Of a stretch of DNA of 64,000 nucleotides, positions 26,746 to 35,613 are shown in pieces. Position numbers and translations under genes: made by a program. This DNA comes from Pseudorhizobium pelagicum (GTDB taxonomy: Bacteria > Pseudomonadota > Alphaproteobacteria > Rhizobiales > Rhizobiaceae). Position 1 is the stretch's first letter. Every line of letters starts with the position of its first letter. The notes under the pieces were generated by a model. It searched no databases. It was not told the DNA's origin and saw only the letters and a program-made list of their open reading frames with translations. Where the stretch lies: positions 1 through 64,000 of the forward strand of contig JOKI01000013.1 of the NCBI GenBank assembly GCA_000722615.1, read 5' to 3'.

Positions 26746-27879
26746 ATGACCTCCGACACCCAGCTTTTCAAACCCCGCGAATGGGTCGCACTGGCCATCC
26801 TCGCCGCCATCATCCTGATCGTCATCCCGATCGGCGTCGACACCTTCCGCCTGAACCTGGTCGGCAAATACCTGACCTATGCCTTCGTCGCAATCGGCCT
26901 CGTCTTGTGCTGGGGTCTCGGCGGCATCCTGAGCCTCGGCCAGGGCATCTTCTTCGGGCTCGGGGGCTATTGCATGGCCATGTTCCTGAAGCTCGAGGCG
27001 TCGACGCCCGAGGCCACCAAGATCCAGTCGACGCCCGGCATTCCGGACTTCATGGACTGGAACCAGATCACCGAACTGCCCTTCTGGTGGCAGCCGTTCC
27101 ACTCGCTGAGCTTCACGCTGGTCGCCATCGTCGCCGTGCCTGCGATCTTCGCCTACATCATCGGCGCGGCGATGTTCAAGCGGCGCGTCGGCGGCGTCTA
27201 TTTCGCCATCATCACCCAGGCAGTCGCGGCGATCCTCACCATCCTCATCATCGGCCAGCAGGGATATACCGGCGGCGTCAACGGCATCACCGACCTGCGG
27301 ACGCTGCTGGGCTGGGACATCCGCACCGACGACGCCAAGACGGTGCTCTATTTCGTCAATGCCGTGCTTCTGATCGCCTGCCTCGTCGCGGCCCAGTTCG
27401 TGCGGGTCTCCAAGTTCGGCCGCCTGCTTGTCGCCATGCGCGACCGCGAGGACCGCGTCCGCTTCTCCGGCTATGACGTCGCCAACTTCAAGATCTTCAT
27501 CTTCTGCCTGGCGGCGGCCTTCTCCGCCATCGGCGGCGCGATGTTCACCCTGCAGGTGGGGTTCATGTCGCCCTCCTTCGTCGGCATCGTTCCGTCGATC
27601 GAGATGGTGATCTTCTGCGCGGTCGGCGGACGCATGTCGCTGTTCGGCGCCGTCTATGGCGCCCTTCTCGTCAACTTCGCCAAGACCACGTTTTCCGAGA
27701 GCTTTCCCGAACTCTGGCTGTTTGCCATGGGCGGGCTGTTCATCGCGGTCGTCATGGCCTTCCCCAACGGGCTTGCCGGCGTCTTCCGCGATCATGTCGA
27801 ACCGGCACTTCTGAAGCTTGCACAGCGCCTCCCCCTCTGGCGTGCCGGTGGCGTGCCCCTTTCCTCCTCCGCCAAGTGA
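26746..27879 (+). CDS. urtC: Urea/amide ABC transporter permease UrtC
   Basis: 377-aa LivM-type permease, about nine to ten membrane helices. Shows CWGLGGILSLGQGIFFGLGGY (about residues 50-70), RRVGGVYFAIITQAVAAIL, and RVSKFGRLLVAMRDREDRVRFSGYDV, the cytoplasmic coupling loop of LivM proteins. Forms the heterodimeric channel with UrtB. GAGG precedes the ATG. Followed by urtD after 13 bp. Length is normal for UrtC. Confidence 0.9.
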   Translation: MTSDTQLFKPREWVALAILAAIILIVIPIGVDTFRLNLVGKYLTYAFVAIGLVLCWGLGGILSLGQGIFFGLGGYCMAMFLKLEASTPEATKIQSTPGIPDFMDWNQITELPFWWQPFHSLSFTLVAIVAVPAIFAYIIGAAMFKRRVGGVYFAIITQAVAAILTILIIGQQGYTGGVNGITDLRTLLGWDIRTDDAKTVLYFVNAVLLIACLVAAQFVRVSKFGRLLVAMRDREDRVRFSGYDVANFKIFIFCLAAAFSAIGGAMFTLQVGFMSPSFVGIVPSIEMVIFCAVGGRMSLFGAVYGALLVNFAKTTFSESFPELWLFAMGGLFIAVVMAFPNGLAGVFRDHVEPALLKLAQRLPLWRAGGVPLSSSAK

Positions 27880-27892
27880 AAGGCCCCAAACC

Positions 27893-28645
27893 ATGGATCC
27901 GAGCGCACCCGCCGATTTCCTCCTCAGCGTCGAGGGCCTGACGGTCTCCTTCGACGGCTTCAAGGCCGTCAACGACCTCTCCTTCTACGTCGACGAGAAC
28001 GAGATCCGCGTCATCATCGGCCCGAATGGCGCGGGCAAGACCACCGTCCTCGACCTGATCTGCGGCCGCACCAGGCCGACGGAGGGCTCGATCCGCTTCA
28101 AGGGCCAGGAACTGACCGGCATGCGCGAGCACGAGATCGTCCATGCCGGGGTGGGCCGCAAGTTCCAGAACCCGTCGATCTACGAGGACCTGACGGTTTT
28201 CGAGAACCTGGAGCTGTCCTTCCCTCGCGGCCGCAATGTCTTCGGCGCGCTGTTCTTCCGCCGCGACGCCGAGGTCCGCGACCGGGTCGAGGAGGTGGCC
28301 GAGATGATCTTCCTGAAGGACCACCTCGACACCGAGGCCGCGATCCTCAGCCACGGGCAGAAGCAGTGGCTGGAGATCGGCATGCTGCTGATCCAGAGCC
28401 CGAAGCTCCTGATGCTCGACGAGCCGGTCGCCGGCATGAGCATCGCCGAGCGGGTGAAGACCGCCGAACTGCTCAACACCATCATCCGCAACCAGTCGGT
28501 GATCGTCATCGAGCACGACATGAAGTTCGTCGAGGACATCGCGCACCGCGTCACCGTGCTGCACCAGGGCAAGGTGCTGTCGGAGGGCACGATGGACCGC
28601 GTCAAGCACGACCCCAAGGTCGTCGAAGTCTATCTCGGGCACTAG
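27893..28645 (+). CDS. urtD: Urea/amide ABC transporter ATPase UrtD
   Basis: 250-aa ABC ATPase, LivG class. Walker A GPNGAGKTTVLDLICG, signature LSHGQKQWLEIGMLL (the LSHGQ form and the WLEIGM sequence are characteristic of UrtD), Walker B LLMLDEPVAGMS and H-loop IEHDMKFVEDIA. Start at ATG 27893; upstream codons in this frame belong to the end of urtC read in another frame. Partner of UrtE in the ATPase pair. Confidence 0.92.
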   Translation: MDPSAPADFLLSVEGLTVSFDGFKAVNDLSFYVDENEIRVIIGPNGAGKTTVLDLICGRTRPTEGSIRFKGQELTGMREHEIVHAGVGRKFQNPSIYEDLTVFENLELSFPRGRNVFGALFFRRDAEVRDRVEEVAEMIFLKDHLDTEAAILSHGQKQWLEIGMLLIQSPKLLMLDEPVAGMSIAERVKTAELLNTIIRNQSVIVIEHDMKFVEDIAHRVTVLHQGKVLSEGTMDRVKHDPKVVEVYLGH

Positions 28646-28654
28646 GAGACCGCC

Positions 28655-29344
28655 ATGCTCGCAGTCGAAAACCTCCACGTCGCCTATGGCCAGAGCGAGG
28701 TCATCCATGGCCTCGACCTCTCGCTCGCTCCTGGCGAGATCGTCGCCATCATGGGCCGCAACGGCATGGGCAAGACGACGCTGATGAAGTCGCTGATCGG
28801 CATCGTCCCCTCCACCATGGGCACGATCCACATCGGCAGCACGCCGATCGAGGCGATGGACAGCTACCAGCGCGTCGCCGCGGGCCTCGCCTATGTGCCG
28901 CAGGGACGCATGATCTTCTCGGCCATGACGGTGAAGGAGAACATCGAGACCGGGCTCACCGTCACCGGCGAGACTGCCGTGCCCGACCACATCTACGAGC
29001 TGTTTCCGGTGCTCCTCGACATGAAGAGCCGCCGCGGCGGCAATCTCTCGGGCGGGCAGCAGCAGCAGCTGGCGATCGCCCGCGCGCTCGCCTCCCGGCC
29101 GAAGGTGCTGATCCTCGACGAACCGACCGAAGGCATCCAGCCGTCGATCATCAAGGAAATGGCCCGCACCCTTTGCCGCATCCGCGACGAGATGGGGCTT
29201 TCGATCCTGGTCTCCGAACAGGTGCTGAGCTTCGCGCTCGACATGGCCGACCGGGTGCTGGTGATCGAGAAGGGCCAGATCGTCCACCAATCCCCCCGCG
29301 ATGGCATCGACGAGCAGAAGGTCTCGGCCTTCCTCTCCGTCTGA
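28655..29344 (+). CDS. urtE: Urea/amide ABC transporter ATPase UrtE
   Basis: 229-aa ABC ATPase, LivF class. Begins MLAVENLHVAYGQSEVIHGLDL as in UrtE, with Walker A GRNGMGKTTLMKSLIG, signature NLSGGQQQQLAIARALA, Walker B VLILDEPTEGIQPS. AGGAG lies just before the ATG. Followed after 50 bp by formamidase. Length is normal. Confidence 0.92.
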   Translation: MLAVENLHVAYGQSEVIHGLDLSLAPGEIVAIMGRNGMGKTTLMKSLIGIVPSTMGTIHIGSTPIEAMDSYQRVAAGLAYVPQGRMIFSAMTVKENIETGLTVTGETAVPDHIYELFPVLLDMKSRRGGNLSGGQQQQLAIARALASRPKVLILDEPTEGIQPSIIKEMARTLCRIRDEMGLSILVSEQVLSFALDMADRVLVIEKGQIVHQSPRDGIDEQKVSAFLSV

Positions 29345-29394
29345 CCGGCAACCGCCCCCCCAATCAACGCACCATCCCAAGGAAGGAGAACAGC

Positions 29395-30627
29395 ATGCCC
29401 GAGACGCTCATCAAGGTCGACCTCAGCGAGTCCGCCCATAGCAACGAGAAGGTCCACAACCGCTGGCATCCCGATATCCCCATGGCCTGCTGGGTCGAGC
29501 CGGGCGACGATTTCCGCATCGAGACCTATGACTGGACCGGCGGGCAGATCAAGAACGACGACGATGCAGCGGACGTGCGCGACGTCGACCTGAGCCAGGT
29601 GCATTTCCTCTCCGGGCCGATCGGCGTGAAGGGCGCGCAACCGGGCGACCTGCTGGTGGTCGACATCCTCGACATCGGCGCCTTCGACAACAGCCTCTGG
29701 GGCTTCAACGGCTTCTTCTCCAAGAAGAACGGCGGCGGCTTCCTGACGGAGCATTTCCCCGAAGCGCAGAAGTCGATCTGGGACTTCCACGGCATGTTCA
29801 CCTCGTCCCGGCATGTGCCGGGCGTCAAATACGCGGGCCTGATCCACCCCGGCCTGATCGGCTGCCTGCCGGATCACAAGATGCTGGAGATGTGGAATAC
29901 GCGCGAGAAGGCGCTGTTCGACACGGATCCGGGCCGCGTGCCAGCCCTGGCGACGCTGCCGGACGGCGGCCCGAGCGCCCACATGGGCAGCCTCAAGGGC
30001 GAGGCGCGCGACAAGGCAGCGGCGGAGGGGGCACGCACCGTCCCGCCGCGCGAGCACGGCGGCAACTGCGACATCAAGGACCTGTCGCGCGGTTCGAAGA
30101 TCTATTTCCCCGTCTACGTCGATGGCGCCGGGCTCTCAATGGGCGACCTGCACTTCAGCCAGGGCGACGGCGAGATCACCTTCTGCGGCGCCATCGAAAT
30201 GGCGGGCTGGCTGCACATCAAGGTGACGCTGATCAAGGACGGCATGGCCAAATACGGGATCAAGAACCCGATCTTCCGGCCGTCGCCGATCACGCCGAAA
30301 TACGACGACTACCTGATCTTCGAGGGCATCTCCGTCGACGAAGGCGGCAAGCAGCATTATCTCGACGTGCACATCGCCTACCGCCAGGCCTGCCTGAACG
30401 CCATCGAATACATGACGAAGTTCGGCTACACCCGCGCCCAGGCCTATGCCATCCTCGGCACGGCCCCCGTCCAGGGCCATATTTCCGGCGTCGTCGACAT
30501 TCCCAACGCCTGCGCCACCCTCTGGCTGCCGCTCGATATCTTCGAATTCGACATGAAGCCCGGCGCGGACGGGCCGAAGATCTTCCTCGACGGCAAGATC
30601 GACGTGCCGCTGGCACCCGATCTTTGA
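29395..30627 (+). CDS. fmdA: Formamidase
   Basis: 410-aa enzyme of the FmdA/AmdA acetamidase-formamidase family, hydrolysing formamide to formate and ammonia in the cytoplasm. Typical stretches: HNRWHPDIPMACWVEPGDDF near residue 21, GPIGVKGAQPGDLLVVDI, a GGNCDIKDLSRGSKIYFPVYV core and QGDGEITFCGAIEMAGW. The start ATG has the site AAGGAAGGAG. The enzyme belongs to the zinc-dependent acetamidase/formamidase fold, not the nitrilase-type AmiF. It is directly downstream of the transporter, so imported amide is converted to ammonia in the same operon. Confidence 0.93.
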   Translation: MPETLIKVDLSESAHSNEKVHNRWHPDIPMACWVEPGDDFRIETYDWTGGQIKNDDDAADVRDVDLSQVHFLSGPIGVKGAQPGDLLVVDILDIGAFDNSLWGFNGFFSKKNGGGFLTEHFPEAQKSIWDFHGMFTSSRHVPGVKYAGLIHPGLIGCLPDHKMLEMWNTREKALFDTDPGRVPALATLPDGGPSAHMGSLKGEARDKAAAEGARTVPPREHGGNCDIKDLSRGSKIYFPVYVDGAGLSMGDLHFSQGDGEITFCGAIEMAGWLHIKVTLIKDGMAKYGIKNPIFRPSPITPKYDDYLIFEGISVDEGGKQHYLDVHIAYRQACLNAIEYMTKFGYTRAQAYAILGTAPVQGHISGVVDIPNACATLWLPLDIFEFDMKPGADGPKIFLDGKIDVPLAPDL

Positions 30628-30685
30628 CACGCCGCGGGGCGGAGGATGCCTCCGCCCCGGGCTGAACGAAACGCCGGAGATCGAA

Positions 30686-31015
30686 ATGCCCAACTACGAT
30701 TACAAATGCGCTGATTGCGGACCCTTCACCCACTCGCGGTCGATGGCCATGTCCGGCGAGCCCTGCGAATGCCCGGAGTGCGGCCAGTCATCGCCCCGCG
30801 CCTTCCTGTCGATGCCCTTCGTCGCATCGATGGAGGCGTCGACGCGGATCGCCCGCGCCACCAACGAGAAGTCGGCACACGAGCCGGTGACCTCGAAGTC
30901 GCTCGGCCATGGCGCCGGCTGCTCGTGCTGCAACGGCAAACCGTCCAAAGCGATGTACCGTGCCGACGGCGCCAAGACCTTTCCGTCCTCGCGCCCCTGG
31001 ATGATCAGTCACTAG
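30686..31015 (+). CDS. FmdB family zinc-ribbon protein
   Basis: 109 aa. N-terminal zinc ribbon with CADCG (Cys8, Cys11) and CPECG (Cys29, Cys32), the FmdB regulatory-protein motif MPNYDYKCADCG. A second cysteine group, CSCCNGK near residue 80, could bind another metal. FmdB was first noted as a putative regulator of formamidase in Methylophilus; its role may be protein-protein or regulatory. 58 bp after fmdA, last gene of the operon, ahead of a strong stem-loop. Confidence 0.85.
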   Translation: MPNYDYKCADCGPFTHSRSMAMSGEPCECPECGQSSPRAFLSMPFVASMEASTRIARATNEKSAHEPVTSKSLGHGAGCSCCNGKPSKAMYRADGAKTFPSSRPWMISH

Positions 31016-31024
31016 AGCTTTTCC

Positions 31025-31064
31025 CAGGCGGTCGCTACGATCCGGGACCGGCAGCGACCGCCTG
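31025..31064. terminator. Bidirectional terminator-like stem after fmdB
   Basis: CAGGCGGTCGCT, 16-base loop, AGCGACCGCCTG: a perfect 12-bp stem between the convergent fmdB and isomerase genes. U tracts are weak. Confidence 0.65.
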
Positions 31065-31081
31065 AGGTCGTCTTCGAATCG

Positions 31082-31996
31082 CTATTCTGCCGCGACGGCC
31101 GTGCGGTGGCTGTTCAGCGCAATCAGCTTGCGGGCCCGCTCCAGGCTTTCCGGCTGCTCGTTGCGGTAGCGCGCGCCCACTTCCATCATCAGCACGGTTT
31201 CCGGCAGGAACTCCAGCTCGGCGAAGATGTCTTCCCAGTCGATGTCGCCCCAGCCGAGCGGCATGTGCAGGTCGCCGATGCCCATCGCCGTGTTTTCCTG
31301 CGGGTGGAAGCCCTTGTAGAAGCCCTGCGGCCGGCCGAAGGAATCATGGGCGTGCAGATGGCCGGTGACCGGTGCCATGGCCCGCAGCTGGTCGCGGAAA
31401 TCGAGGCCGCGATAGGTGGATTCGATGTAGGCGTGGCTGAAGTCGATCAGCGCCACGACGTTCGGGTGGTTGAGCGCCTTGACCGTCTCGGCGACTTCCG
31501 CCGGGGTCTGGCGATACTGGCCGGGCTCGGTGGTGAAGATGTTTTCCAGCGCGATCCGGACGCCATAGGGCCGCGCGAATTCGGCGAGTTCCAGCAGGGC
31601 TTCCCGCTCGCGGGTGTCTGCGGCAGCGCGGTCGAAGATCTGGTCGGCGCGCAGGCAGCCGCCGTGCTGGACGAGGATGCGGGACCCGATCCGGTCGCAG
31701 AGTTCGACGAGCGCCTTGGCCGCATCGATGTGGTAGCGGCAGGTGGCCGGGTCCATGAAGTTGGACGAGACCAGGCCGTGTACCGTATAGCGCAGTTCGA
31801 ACTGCGAGGTCAGCGCAACCAGCCGCTCGGCGCGCTCCTTGATGATGCGGCCGCCGGCGATCAGGTCGACGCTGGTCAGGCCGAGCTCCACCGTATCGAG
31901 GCCGAGATCGGCGAGGCGGCGAAGGTCGGTTCCGAGGCTTTCCAGCTCTCCGTCGACGGAATTGCAGTTGAAACCTGTTCCGATGATTTTGCTCAT
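31082..31996 (-). CDS. Sugar phosphate isomerase/epimerase-type TIM-barrel protein
   Basis: 304 aa, xylose isomerase-like TIM barrel (AP-endonuclease 2 superfamily). Metal-site residues are visible along the barrel: VHGLVSSNF, ILVQHGG, ALENIFTT (Glu), VALIDFSHAYIES (Asp, His), GHLHAHDSFG and MMEVGARY (Glu). The substrate cannot be assigned. Its ATG overlaps the stop of the glycerophosphodiesterase gene (ATGA), so the two proteins are made together; it may act on the sugar or sugar phosphate released by that enzyme. Last gene of the ABC operon. Confidence 0.8.
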   Translation of the reverse strand: MSKIIGTGFNCNSVDGELESLGTDLRRLADLGLDTVELGLTSVDLIAGGRIIKERAERLVALTSQFELRYTVHGLVSSNFMDPATCRYHIDAAKALVELCDRIGSRILVQHGGCLRADQIFDRAAADTREREALLELAEFARPYGVRIALENIFTTEPGQYRQTPAEVAETVKALNHPNVVALIDFSHAYIESTYRGLDFRDQLRAMAPVTGHLHAHDSFGRPQGFYKGFHPQENTAMGIGDLHMPLGWGDIDWEDIFAELEFLPETVLMMEVGARYRNEQPESLERARKLIALNSHRTAVAAE

Positions 31997-32772
31997 TGTG
32001 CGTCTCCAAGGTGTTGGGAATGAAGGTCGTGCTTGGATCGTTGCGCCCGCAGTCTGAGCGCAATATCCGGGCTGTCGGTGGTCAGGTGTCCGATGCCCCG
32101 ATCCAGCCATGTTCCGATCAGTGTCTCGTCGTTGAGGGTCCAGACGCAGAGGCGGTCCAGAGGCAGCATGTCGGTGATCAGCTCCCATTCCGCATCCATC
32201 AGCTCGTGATGGACGGCGACGGTTTCCACGAGACTGTCTACCTGCGTGAGGAAGGTCCTCAGCCCACCCTGCTTCTCAGCCCAGGCGGCGTTGACGGACA
32301 CGAGCCTGGCGATCTGCGGCGCATGCCGGCGGCAGTCTTCCAGCACCGATACGTCGAAGGACGTCAGAGTGCTGCGATCCTCGAGGCCGACGCGGGCCAG
32401 TTCGGCCGCCACCTTTTCCACGATGCCGGGATAGGGATTGCCGTCCGGCCCGGACTTGATCTCGACATGCAGCGCCTTGGTCTTCGCGGGAGCCAGGATC
32501 GCCAGCACCTCGGCCAGGGTCGGGATAACATCCTGGCTGTCCTTCAGACGGTGCGATGCGCGGGCTTCCGGCGTCAGCGCCCGCACCGGGCCACTGGCCT
32601 CAACGGTCCTGTCGAGGGTGGCGTCATGGATGACCAGGAGTTCGCCCGCATCCGTCAGATGGACGTCGAATTCGACGGCGTCGACATCGAGCGCCAGGAC
32701 GTTACGGAACCCGGTGGGTGAATTTTCGGGCCAGAGGTTGCGGGCGCCGCGGTGCCCGGTGATCAAAGTCAT
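31993..32772 (-). CDS. Glycerophosphodiester phosphodiesterase family enzyme
   Basis: 259-aa GDPD-family TIM barrel (UgpQ/GlpQ class). Catalytic motif ITGHRGARNLWPENS (His7, Arg8 and Glu15), VEFDVHLTDAGELLVIHDATLDRT (Glu34, Asp36, His49-type residues) and LHVEIKSG are intact. No signal peptide, so cytoplasmic, acting on imported diesters. C-terminal VWTLNDETLI and LTTDSPD match the family. AGGA precedes the ATG; 24 bp downstream of the permease gene. In this setting it resembles AccF of agrocinopine operons. Confidence 0.88.
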   Translation of the reverse strand: MTLITGHRGARNLWPENSPTGFRNVLALDVDAVEFDVHLTDAGELLVIHDATLDRTVEASGPVRALTPEARASHRLKDSQDVIPTLAEVLAILAPAKTKALHVEIKSGPDGNPYPGIVEKVAAELARVGLEDRSTLTSFDVSVLEDCRRHAPQIARLVSVNAAWAEKQGGLRTFLTQVDSLVETVAVHHELMDAEWELITDMLPLDRLCVWTLNDETLIGTWLDRGIGHLTTDSPDIALRLRAQRSKHDLHSQHLGDAQ

Positions 32773-32796
32773 GTCTCAAATCCTGATTGCAGAGGT

Positions 32797-33678
32797 TCAG
32801 CGGACGGTCGGATCGAGCTTGTCGCGGAGCCAGTCCCCGGCAAGCGAGATGGACAGGGTGGTGACCATGATGACGAAGGCCGGGGCGAGCATGATCCAGG
32901 GCGCCGTGGTCAGATACTCGCGCCCGAAGCCGACCATGTTGCCAAGGCTCGATTCCGGCGGCTGAACGCCAAGGCCGAGGAAGGACAGGCCGCTTTCCAT
33001 CAGGATGATTTCCGGGAAGGTGAGCGTCATGGAAACGATCAGCGTCGAGGCGACATTCGGCAGGATGTGCCGGACGTAGACGCGCATCGGTGTCGCCCCG
33101 AGCTGGACGACCGCCGCCGCATAGCCCTGCGAGCTCGCCGAGATGGCAAGTCCCCGGGCGATGCGGGCATAGCGCTCCCAGCCGTAGAAACCCATGAGGC
33201 AGACGAGCAGCAGCATGGAGGAGCCGAAGAAGGCGAGCACCGCGAGCGACATGATGAGAAAGGGAAGTGCCGCCTGGAAATCGGCGAGCACCAGAACCAG
33301 ATGCTCGACGGCACCGCGAAATTTCGCGGCCGCAAAGCCGAGTGTCGTGCCGAAGACGGCGGAGATGATGGTCGCACCGAAGGCGATCACCAGCGACACC
33401 CGGATCGACTGGAGCAGTCGCGACAGGACATCGCGGCCGAGTTCATCCGTGCCGAGCCAATGGGACGGATGTCCCGGAGCCGCCAGCCGGCTGCTGAGGT
33501 CCATGGCGGTGATGTTGTAGGGCATGATCAGCGGTGCAAAGATCGCGATCAGCACCATCAGCAGCAGCCAGAGGAGACCAAGCCCGACCGACAGCGGTAC
33601 ATGCCGGCGAAGCGTGGCGATGGCTGCGAAGTAACCGCGGCGCGGCGGCAGCGTTGAAACACTCGGTGTCGAGCTCAT
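32797..33678 (-). CDS. Peptide/opine-class ABC permease (DppC type)
   Basis: 293 aa, about six membrane helices. DppC/OppC marks: N-terminal SHWLGTDELGRDVLSRLLQS, then the ABC inner-membrane loop GYAAAVVQLGATPMRVYVRHILPN (EAA-like) and MESGLSFLGLGVQPPESSLG near the C-terminus. GGAG lies 6 bp before the ATG. Partner of the DppB-like permease upstream. Confidence 0.88.
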   Translation of the reverse strand: MSSTPSVSTLPPRRGYFAAIATLRRHVPLSVGLGLLWLLLMVLIAIFAPLIMPYNITAMDLSSRLAAPGHPSHWLGTDELGRDVLSRLLQSIRVSLVIAFGATIISAVFGTTLGFAAAKFRGAVEHLVLVLADFQAALPFLIMSLAVLAFFGSSMLLLVCLMGFYGWERYARIARGLAISASSQGYAAAVVQLGATPMRVYVRHILPNVASTLIVSMTLTFPEIILMESGLSFLGLGVQPPESSLGNMVGFGREYLTTAPWIMLAPAFVIMVTTLSISLAGDWLRDKLDPTVR

Positions 33679-33688
33679 GTTGCTCTCC

Positions 33689-34615
33689 TCAATGCGCGGT
33701 TTGCGCGCGAAGGCGCGGGTCGAGCCAGCCGTAGAGCAGGTCGACGATCAGGTTGGAGACCACCATGGTCACGGCGATCACCAGCAGGATGCACTGCACC
33801 ACCGCCAGATCGCGGTTGCCCACGGAGACCACCAGCAGGCGGCCGATCCCCGGCCAGGAGAAGATGGATTCCACGACGACGGCACCGGCGATCAGCGAGC
33901 CGACCATGAAGCCGACGATGGTGACGATCGGCACGGAGGCATTGGGAAGCGCATGCCGCCAGACGACGTCCGGCCACGTCACCCCCTTGGCGGAGGCGGT
34001 GCGGACATAGGGCTGGCCCAGCACCTCGATCATGGCGCTGCGCGAGAAGCGCGCCAGGATGCCGATCCCGCCGATGCTCATCGTGATCGTCGGCAGGATG
34101 CCATGCATCCAGGTGTCCTGCCCGCCGGACGGCAGGAGGCCGAGCGTCACGGAGAAGATCAGCACCAGCAGCAGCCCCATCACGAAGGAGGGAATGGTGA
34201 AGCCGAGGATGGCAAGCAGGATCACGCCACGGTCGGCGAAGCTGTGCCGGTGCAGCGCGGCGTAGACGCCGGCCGGTATGCCGATCACGAGCTTCAGGAT
34301 CAGGGCCGGAATGGTAAGCTGCAGGGTGGCCGGCACGCGTTGCATCACCAGTTCGATGGCCGGCGACCTGTCACGCATCGAGACCCCGAAATCACCGGAG
34401 AGCATCGACTGGATATAGGCGAAATACTGGATCCAGAGCGGCTGATCGAGACCCCAGCGCTTGCGGAAGGCGTCGACTGCCTCCTGCGGCACATCAGGCC
34501 CGAGGAGGACCTGTGCCGGATCGCCCGACATCCGCAGAACGACGAAGGCGAAGGTCACGACGGCGAGAATGGTCACCGCGGCACGCAACAATCGGGTGAG
34601 GAAAAACACGAACAT
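33689..34615 (-). CDS. Peptide/opine-class ABC permease (DppB type)
   Basis: 308 aa, about six membrane helices. DppB features: N-terminal RLLRAAVTILAVVTFAFVVLRMSGDP, the EAA loop YVRTASAKGVTWPDVVWRHALPNA, and the C-terminal IVDLLYGWLDPRLR. Eleven bases follow the upstream ATPase gene; ten bases separate it from the DppC-like gene. Inner membrane. Confidence 0.88.
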   Translation of the reverse strand: MFVFFLTRLLRAAVTILAVVTFAFVVLRMSGDPAQVLLGPDVPQEAVDAFRKRWGLDQPLWIQYFAYIQSMLSGDFGVSMRDRSPAIELVMQRVPATLQLTIPALILKLVIGIPAGVYAALHRHSFADRGVILLAILGFTIPSFVMGLLLVLIFSVTLGLLPSGGQDTWMHGILPTITMSIGGIGILARFSRSAMIEVLGQPYVRTASAKGVTWPDVVWRHALPNASVPIVTIVGFMVGSLIAGAVVVESIFSWPGIGRLLVVSVGNRDLAVVQCILLVIAVTMVVSNLIVDLLYGWLDPRLRAQTAH

Positions 34616-34626
34616 GACGGTCTCGC

Positions 34627-35613
34627 TCAGGCTGCGACAGGTTCTGCATCGCCCGGCACCAGGTGGCAGGCAGCAGTTCTGTCAGGTCCGGTGTGACGAA
34701 GCGTCGGCACCGTTGTTCGGCAGAGATCGAACGCAAACGGGCAGCGCGGATGAAAGACGCAGCCGGAGGGCGGATTTGCCGGGTTCGGCGGTTCGCCCTG
34801 CAGGATCATCCGCCCCTCGAGCGTCTTGCCCGGAACCGGGACGCTGGAGACGAGCGCCTTGGTATAGGGGTGCTGCGGGGCCTTGAAGACGACGTCGGAA
34901 GACGCCTCCTCGACGATGCGCCCGAGGTACATCACCGCCACCCGGTCGGCGATGTTGCGCACCACCTTCAGGTCATGGCTGATGAACACCATGGCGATCC
35001 TGTTGCGCTCCTGAAGGTCGCGCAGCATGTTGACCACCTGCGCCTGGATCGACACGTCGAGCGCCGATACCGGCTCGTCGCAGACGAGGAGCTTCGGCCG
35101 GGAGGCCAGAGCCCGGGCGATCACCACCCGCTGGCGCTGCCCGCCGGACAGCTCGTGCGGATAGCGATCCCCCTGGTCCTTGCGCAGACCGACGGCATCC
35201 ATGAGTTCATCGATCCGTGCCTGCTGGTGTTCGCGGGGGACGATGTTGTGGATCTCGAGCGGCTCGCCGATCTGGCGCGCGATCGTCAGGCGGCGGTCGA
35301 GGGCTGCCAGCGGATCCTGATAGACGAGCTGCATCCTGGCCCGCAGCGCCCGCCATTCGGAGGTGCCGAGCCTTGGCATCGGGTTTCCGTCGAAACGCAC
35401 CTCACCGCCATCGGCCGGGTCGATGCCCAGCAGCATCCGGCCGAGCGTCGATTTCCCCGAACCGGATTCACCGACGATGCCCAGCACCTCGCCCGGCATC
35501 ACCCGCAGCGTCACGCCGGCCACGGCGCGGACCGGTGCCGCCTTGCCGATCAGGCGGCGCCTGCCCGGATAGACACGGACGAGATTGGTTGCTTCAAGAA
35601 TGGGAGCAGTCAC
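34627..35613 (-). CDS. Peptide/opine-class ABC ATPase (DppF type)
   Basis: 328 aa. Walker A GESGSGKSTLGRM, signature LSGGQRQRVVIARALA, Walker B LLVCDEPVSALDVS, and a C-terminal oligopeptide-transporter cysteine motif PPSGCVFHPRCPFAFDLC. The latter is seen in OppF/DppF proteins, some of which carry an iron-sulfur cluster. Its ATG overlaps the stop of the preceding ATPase gene (ATGA). Confidence 0.9.
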   Translation of the reverse strand: MTAPILEATNLVRVYPGRRRLIGKAAPVRAVAGVTLRVMPGEVLGIVGESGSGKSTLGRMLLGIDPADGGEVRFDGNPMPRLGTSEWRALRARMQLVYQDPLAALDRRLTIARQIGEPLEIHNIVPREHQQARIDELMDAVGLRKDQGDRYPHELSGGQRQRVVIARALASRPKLLVCDEPVSALDVSIQAQVVNMLRDLQERNRIAMVFISHDLKVVRNIADRVAVMYLGRIVEEASSDVVFKAPQHPYTKALVSSVPVPGKTLEGRMILQGEPPNPANPPSGCVFHPRCPFAFDLCRTTVPTLRHTGPDRTAACHLVPGDAEPVAA

